From a bacterium (GTDB taxonomy: Bacteria > JAMCPX01), in NCBI GenBank assembly GCA_027364825.1, contig DAHXOM010000263.1, forward strand, positions 1 to 9,105: a stretch of DNA of 9,105 nucleotides, written 5' to 3'. A program made the position numbers and the translations under genes. Of this stretch, positions 6,757 to 9,105 are shown piece after piece. The number at the start of each line of letters is the position of its first letter. Position 1 is the first letter of the stretch. The notes under the pieces are model-generated. The model was not told the origin of the DNA and did not search any database. It saw only the letters and a program-made list of their open reading frames with translations.

Positions 6757-7647
6757 TCAGTAAAACTCCTTAACAGCACCGGTCAAACTTATAATACCGA
6801 TTGCATATTCCCTGGAGCCGTCATTATTAGCTGCATCACTTGATGGTATTATCGTTACACTGCCACCGCATACACTTCCGTTACACGTGCCGGCTGTACC
6901 TAACAATAGGGCGGAACCATCCGGCTGAAACGCTACTGCGCCGACACCGCCGTTACAAAACGTACAGGAATCAGGTATTACACATGGCTGTACATTATTA
7001 CCGGTAACAGTGCAGTACGTCGTCGGTACGGTAAATGCTGCACCCGATTTTTGTATAATTGCATTAGGAAAGACAATACTTGATGAACAGGTATTTACCA
7101 CACCATTAAACTCACCATTCTCAAAGCAGCCGGGGACATCACCAAGCGCAACACAGTCATTATTTGCATCATTAATGGTGATGTAGCAGCTGCCCGTTGT
7201 ATTCGTGTTAATTCCCGCAACCTCAGCAGGACAGGCGCCTGTATAAAAAGCCACTACAACATTATTACCATTCCTAATTGCATTCATCCTTGCCGTAACA
7301 AGCGTATTTGTTATACCATCTGCACAGCTTCTTACCTGAAAGCCGGTGTACCAGCTGCGCATATTGGGAGCAGCTATGATACCTATGATACCTATTATCA
7401 GGATAACAACCATGAGTTCTATCAAGGTAAACCCGGTCAGAGAATTATTCGCATTCGAATAGCCGGAATGGCACGGAGCAGAGCCATGGCACAACGACAA
7501 AGCACTCCCATCAAATCCCCCATATCCCCCTTTTCTAAAGGAGGAGAAAAGGGGATTATTGAAAGAGATTGCTTCTCCGCCTGAGGCGGATCGCAATGAC
7601 ATTGGAATATCATCATACGTCTTCAATTGAGCAAACCCTTTATTCAT
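6757..7647 (-). CDS. fimT: FimT/FimU-like (GspH-type) minor pilin with a 72-residue leader
   Basis: A 296-residue GspH/FimT family pseudopilin. The mature part begins after G72 with FTLIELMVVILIIGIIGIIAAPN (helix, Glu at +5) and continues with the family pattern ARMNAIRNGNNVVVAF (compare 'aRseAikrn..V'), then a C-terminal domain with VAFQPDGSALLL and the closing strand AIGIISLTGAVKEF. FimU/FimT is the GspH-like subunit of the tip-priming complex. Its first position in the operon matches Pseudomonas. The start is the ATG at 7645-7647, with GGAGGT six to seven bases upstream; a TTG at 7653 overlaps that ribosome site and is rejected. The leader is odd: MNKGF at 1-5 is a normal pre-pilin start, but 68 further codons made of repeat-like DNA intervene before the true TG|FTLIE. 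It may be poorly processed or non-functional, or the long leader may be tolerated. Confidence 0.85.
   Translation of the reverse strand: MNKGFAQLKTYDDIPMSLRSASGGEAISFNNPLFSSFRKGGYGGFDGSALSLCHGSAPCHSGYSNANNSLTGFTLIELMVVILIIGIIGIIAAPNMRSWYTGFQVRSCADGITNTLVTARMNAIRNGNNVVVAFYTGACPAEVAGINTNTTGSCYITINDANNDCVALGDVPGCFENGEFNGVVNTCSSSIVFPNAIIQKSGAAFTVPTTYCTVTGNNVQPCVIPDSCTFCNGGVGAVAFQPDGSALLLGTAGTCNGSVCGGSVTIIPSSDAANNDGSREYAIGIISLTGAVKEFY
7527..7554. repeat. Perfect 10-bp palindrome in the fimT leader insert
   Basis: CCCCTTTTCT (7527-7536) pairs with AGAAAAGGGG (7545-7554) around an eight-base loop. An alternative outer pairing AATCCCC (7515-7521 area) with GGGGATT (7551-7557) is also possible. C-rich then G-rich palindromes of this type are common as intergenic repeats. 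Confidence 0.8.
7568..7597. repeat. Imperfect palindrome ('GTCATTGCGA'-type repeat) in the fimT leader insert
   Basis: Outer arms ATTGC (7568-7572) and GCAAT (7593-7597) and inner arms TCCGCC (7576-7581) and GGCGGA (7585-7590) form a hairpin with a three-base loop. On the coding strand it is preceded by GTC, giving the GTCATTGCGA opening typical of a widespread class of extragenic palindromes. Confidence 0.75.
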
Positions 7648-7652
7648 GACCA

Positions 7653-7658
7653 ACCTCC
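7653..7658 (-). promoter_or_regulatory. Ribosome binding site of fimT
   Basis: GGAGGT on the minus strand, five bases before the ATG at 7647. It fixes the start at MNKGF and shows that the long leader is translated unless initiation also occurs further in. Confidence 0.85.
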
Positions 7659-7670
7659 GTCTATGTATTT

Positions 7671-7686
7671 AGCAACAAACATACCA
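7671..7686 (-). promoter_or_regulatory. Candidate sigma-54 (RpoN) promoter of the pilus operon
   Basis: TGGTATGTTTGTTGCT on the minus strand fits the consensus TGGCAC-N5-TTGCW at TGG, A, TTGC and the final T, with the required GG-N10-GC spacing. The predicted start, about 12 bases downstream, is A at 7660, which leaves a 13-nt leader containing the GGAGGT site. Type IV pilin genes of Pseudomonas, Myxococcus and Geobacter use sigma-54, so the assignment is plausible. No enhancer site for an NtrC-type activator was identified. Confidence 0.45.
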
Positions 7687-7746
7687 CTGTATGAAAGGAA
7701 AAGCTATATGAAATTTCAGCAGGTTAAGGACGGAATCTATTAAATA

Positions 7747-7775
7747 ACTCTACCTCTAACGTGAAAACATGTCAA
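7747..7775 (-). promoter_or_regulatory. Candidate sigma-70 promoter of the pilus operon
   Basis: On the minus strand TTGACA (7770-7775) is a perfect -35 box, followed after 17 bases by TAGAGT (7747-7752), a 4/6 match to the -10 box. Transcription would start near 7740 and give a leader of about 93 nt before fimT. The rest of the 216-nt gap between the HEPN remnant and fimT holds the sigma-54 candidate and no gene. Confidence 0.5.
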
Positions 7776-7863
7776 AAGCATGCAAAGATTGCACGGTTTC
7801 CTAATATTACATTCTTTATATTGTCACACAGTTCCTATTTATATAGTATGGCAAAACCGGCCG

Positions 7864-8262
7864 CTAACCTATTTCTTTTTTAATCATTTCTTCTACTACA
7901 TTTAAAAAGTGTTGGGTCTCATTAAGCCATGGGCGAACTTTCTCAACATCAAAATGTACTAAATCAGCATAGTCGCTCTTTTGCCTATTATCGAATAATC
8001 TGTCATAAAGTTGTCCTAATTCCGTTTCTATTACGCCGGTTTTCACTAAATTTTGATGAAATAAAGAGCGTATTCCACTATGCTTAGCTGATGAAAGTCC
8101 TTTTATTAACAATAATGCAGAAACTGCATAATAACACGAATAATAAAGTCTATTAATGAATGTATTAACATGACCCGTATTTAAAAGTATTTTTGCTTCT
8201 TCTATTTATTCGTGGGCGCGTTCTAAACGATAAAAGACAAGAGTTTTTATCTCCGCCTTCAT
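7864..8262 (-). pseudogene. HEPN-domain (UPF0332-type) toxin gene broken by an ochre codon
   Basis: Read through, the frame encodes 132 positions of a UPF0332-type HEPN protein, the partner of MNT nucleotidyltransferases. It starts MKAEIKTLVFYRLERAHE, then TAA at codon 19 (8206-8208), then IEEAKILLNTGHVNTFINRL and the family's tyrosine-rich YYSCYYAVSALLL helix, KHSGIRSLFHQNLVKTG, and the typical NRQKSDYAD motif. The start is certain because its ATG overlaps the nucleotidyltransferase stop as ATGA (8259-8262). No ATG or GTG follows the stop within the next 30 codons. The first possible restart is a TTG at 8112 without a ribosome site, which would lose about 50 residues including the Tyr-rich helix. 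HEPN proteins of such pairs are usually RNases. One base change explains the stop (for example TCA to TAA). It is inactive unless read through. Confidence 0.8.
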
Positions 8263-8606
8263 AGGACAACACCGTCTTTCTCAATATTCTGATAAAAGGG
8301 CATAACTTTATAGAGCGAAGAATTCCAATCCTTACGGCTATAGGTAACAATAGTTAATACACAACCTGTTTCTATCTCTATGGGGAAGAGTTGGGCTCTA
8401 ATGAGGTCCTCTTTTTCAAGACTCGCATTTCCATCAACTAAAATGAGCAGATCGTAATCAGAATCAGAAACTGCATCCCCACGCGCCCTTGAGCCATAGA
8501 GTATTACATCAGCATTAGGGTCAATGCTTTTAATAGCATTGCTGCATTTAACCAACAATGTTTTCTCTAACTTAGAAAGTATTTTATTGTTTTCGATCTT
8601 CTTCAT
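8259..8606 (-). CDS. MNT-type minimal nucleotidyltransferase (antitoxin partner of HEPN)
   Basis: A 115-residue protein of the DNA polymerase beta-like nucleotidyltransferase superfamily. The signature GSRARGDAVSDSDYDLLI (38-55) gives G38-S39 for nucleotide binding and D50-x-D52 for metal binding. The usual third acidic residue on the following strand is not obvious: GCVLTIVTYS stands where 'vDlv' is expected, so activity is uncertain. In characterised HEPN/MNT pairs, the MNT protein neutralises the HEPN toxin, in some cases by transferring AMP to it. It overlaps the downstream HEPN gene by four bases (ATGA), typical for such pairs. There is no good ribosome site before the ATG; TATAAG 13-18 bases upstream could be a -10 element giving a nearly leaderless mRNA. 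With the HEPN gene broken, it may be an orphan antitoxin. Confidence 0.85.
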   Translation of the reverse strand: MKKIENNKILSKLEKTLLVKCSNAIKSIDPNADVILYGSRARGDAVSDSDYDLLILVDGNASLEKEDLIRAQLFPIEIETGCVLTIVTYSRKDWNSSLYKVMPFYQNIEKDGVVL

Positions 8607-8640
8607 TATGTTAAAAGCTTATACCGTCTATTAGTAAAAT

Positions 8641-8784
8641 TCAACCCCTTAAGAAATTCCAGAATCCCTTCGGCGTAACTATTACAATGCCGCCATATTT
8701 TTTTAAGCTCAATAAATCATCATCTCCGGTTATTATGAAACGTGCATTACCTTTCAGGGCTGTTCCTAATATTTTTGAGCGGAC
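8641..8784 (-). pseudogene. C-terminal remnant of a PIN-domain (VapC-like) toxin
   Basis: The 47 codons between the relE stop (TGA 8785-8787) and TGA at 8641-8643 have no start codon but encode KILGTALKGNARFIITGD followed by DDLLSLKKYGGIVIVTPKGF. This is the end of PIN-domain toxins, whose family pattern is 'k.l..Al.g.ad.IvTgD.dLL.L..y..i.I.tp..Fl'. The TGD-x-D acidic motif of the active site is kept (D21 and D23 of the fragment). The first two thirds of a normal gene of about 140 codons are missing, and relE lies directly before it in the same frame. I read it as a relic of a second toxin-antitoxin module truncated by rearrangement. Confidence 0.75.
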
Positions 8785-9057
8785 TCAGTATACATCATCA
8801 TTTGAACCAATATCTATCAGTATAATTTCTTGCCCTCTCTGTGCAAAGGTTAATATGATTCTATATGCAAAGGTTACTGAAATTGCATAGTTGCCCTGAA
8901 ACTTGCCCTTTAATTTATGAAGTTTTAAGGATACATGATGAGGGTCAAGCTCCAATAACCTTAAAACCTTTTTATATCTTTCTATAATCTCCGGATGTTT
9001 CTTTAAAAAAACCGACTCCCTTCTTAAATAGGTGTCGGTAAAAATCAGTCTGAACAT
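8785..9057 (-). CDS. RelE/ParE-superfamily toxin
   Basis: A 90-residue protein with the features of RelE/StbE-type plasmid stabilisation toxins: MFRLIFTDTYLRRESVFLKK (first strand and helix), a second helix with LLELDP, the conserved LHKLKGKFQGNYAIS and YRIILTF (65-71), and the family-typical end LIDIGSNDDVY. Length is normal. Members act as ribosome-dependent mRNA endonucleases (RelE) or gyrase poisons (ParE); which applies cannot be told by eye. Its ATG shares one base with the TAA of an upstream gene (TAATG, 9055-9059) and has no ribosome site, so translation depends on that gene, the usual antitoxin-first arrangement. Immediately after its stop comes an in-frame PIN-toxin tail. Confidence 0.83.
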   Translation of the reverse strand: MFRLIFTDTYLRRESVFLKKHPEIIERYKKVLRLLELDPHHVSLKLHKLKGKFQGNYAISVTFAYRIILTFAQRGQEIILIDIGSNDDVY

Positions 9058-9105
9058 TATATTTTTAGTCTGTTGAAGTGGGCTTCTGCCGATTCAATCT
9101 TATAT
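9057..9105 (-). CDS. 3' end of a probable antitoxin gene (cut by window edge)
   Basis: An open frame enters from the window edge, encodes YKIESAEAHFNRLKI and stops at TAA (9057-9059), overlapping the relE ATG by one base. Position and coupling suggest the cognate antitoxin of the RelE-like toxin. Only 15 residues are visible, so the family cannot be named and the identification rests on context. Confidence 0.5.
   Translation of the reverse strand, partial: YKIESAEAHFNRLKI

Larger units (their letters stand above)
7429..7638. repeat. 204-nt in-frame repeat-DNA insertion in the fimT leader, bounded by AAACCC
   Basis: AAACCC occurs at 7429-7434 and 7633-7638, 204 nt (68 codons) apart; on the coding strand both are GGG TTT, encoding Gly-Phe in KGF and TGF. 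Between them the DNA looks like intergenic repeats rather than pilin. A segment around 7568-7600 translates as MSLRSASGGEAIS, a segment at 7515-7557 as PLFSSFRKGGYGGF, and one near 7461-7475 as CHSGYS. I recognise all three as typical false translations of dispersed palindromic repeats in environmental bacteria, but no search was run. Removing one unit would restore MNKGFTLIEL. Confidence 0.7.

Noticed and set aside
289..7647. c-type cytochrome (CxxCH) motifs in the cysteine-rich pilus proteins
   Set aside because: None of the Cys pairs in PilY1, PilV, PilW or FimT is followed by His in a CxxCH pattern.
7648..7653. TTG start of fimT at 7653
   Set aside because: The TTG overlaps the GGAGGT ribosome site that serves the ATG at 7647.
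7864..8112. A separate short HEPN gene starting at a TTG
   Set aside because: The frame continues upstream, past one TAA, to an ATG overlapping the nucleotidyltransferase stop. The short form lacks a ribosome site and the first helix, so it is the rest of a broken gene.
8165..8350. Minus-strand ORF of 61 codons between the nucleotidyltransferase and HEPN genes
   Set aside because: It overlaps the end of the nucleotidyltransferase and the start of the HEPN gene in another frame and has no family features.
8687..8890. Plus-strand ORF of 67 codons across the relE/PIN junction
   Set aside because: Both strands were read: the minus strand gives clear RelE and PIN family sequence, so this is a shadow.
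1..9105. CRISPR array, tRNA, rRNA or transposase gene
   Set aside because: No regularly spaced repeats, no cloverleaf or rRNA-like stretch and no transposase-like protein was seen on either strand.

Overview
The window carries one complete minor-pilin operon of a type IV pilus system and, upstream of it, a decaying cluster of toxin-antitoxin genes. Every gene I can support lies on the minus strand, so transcription runs from high to low coordinates. The organism is a Gram-negative bacterium with PilY1-type type IV pili. Moderate GC, the style of the dispersed repeats and the HEPN/nucleotidyltransferase genes resemble Desulfobacterota or Nitrospirota, but that placement is a low-confidence inference.

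Pilus operon (7647 down to 289): fimT/fimU-like (GspH-type) minor pilin, pilV, pilW, pilX and the large tip/adhesin protein pilY1. This is the order of the Pseudomonas fimU-pilV-pilW-pilX-pilY1 cluster. Gaps are 10 to 33 nt, most genes have a clear Shine-Dalgarno sequence, and a strong intrinsic terminator (241-266) follows pilY1. No pilE follows pilY1. In the known systems PilD cleaves the pre-pilins, the minor pilins form the priming complex at the pilus tip, and PilY1 sits on that complex. A candidate sigma-54 and a candidate sigma-70 promoter lie upstream of fimT.

Most unusual feature: two of the four pre-pilins, FimT and PilW, have greatly lengthened leaders (72 and 43 residues). In both, a normal start (ribosome site, ATG, then Lys-Gly-Phe or Lys-Gly-Val) is followed by an in-frame insertion, after which the Gly-Phe-Thr cleavage motif appears again with the real hydrophobic helix. 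The insertions are 204 nt (68 codons) and 108 nt (36 codons). The FimT insert is built from palindromic, intergenic-repeat-like DNA. The PilW insert is bounded by a 14-nt inverted repeat. PilV and PilX in the same operon have ordinary short leaders.

Toxin-antitoxin region (7864-9105): from upstream to downstream it holds the tail of a probable antitoxin gene cut by the window edge, a complete RelE-like toxin overlapping it by one base, a 47-codon C-terminal remnant of a PIN-domain toxin fused in frame behind the relE stop, an intact MNT-type nucleotidyltransferase, and a UPF0332-type HEPN gene broken by an ochre codon at position 19. It is AT-richer than the pilus genes and looks like an eroding accessory island.

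The left end (1-240) has no convincing gene: only a hairpin and a 25-codon ORF with a good ribosome site.
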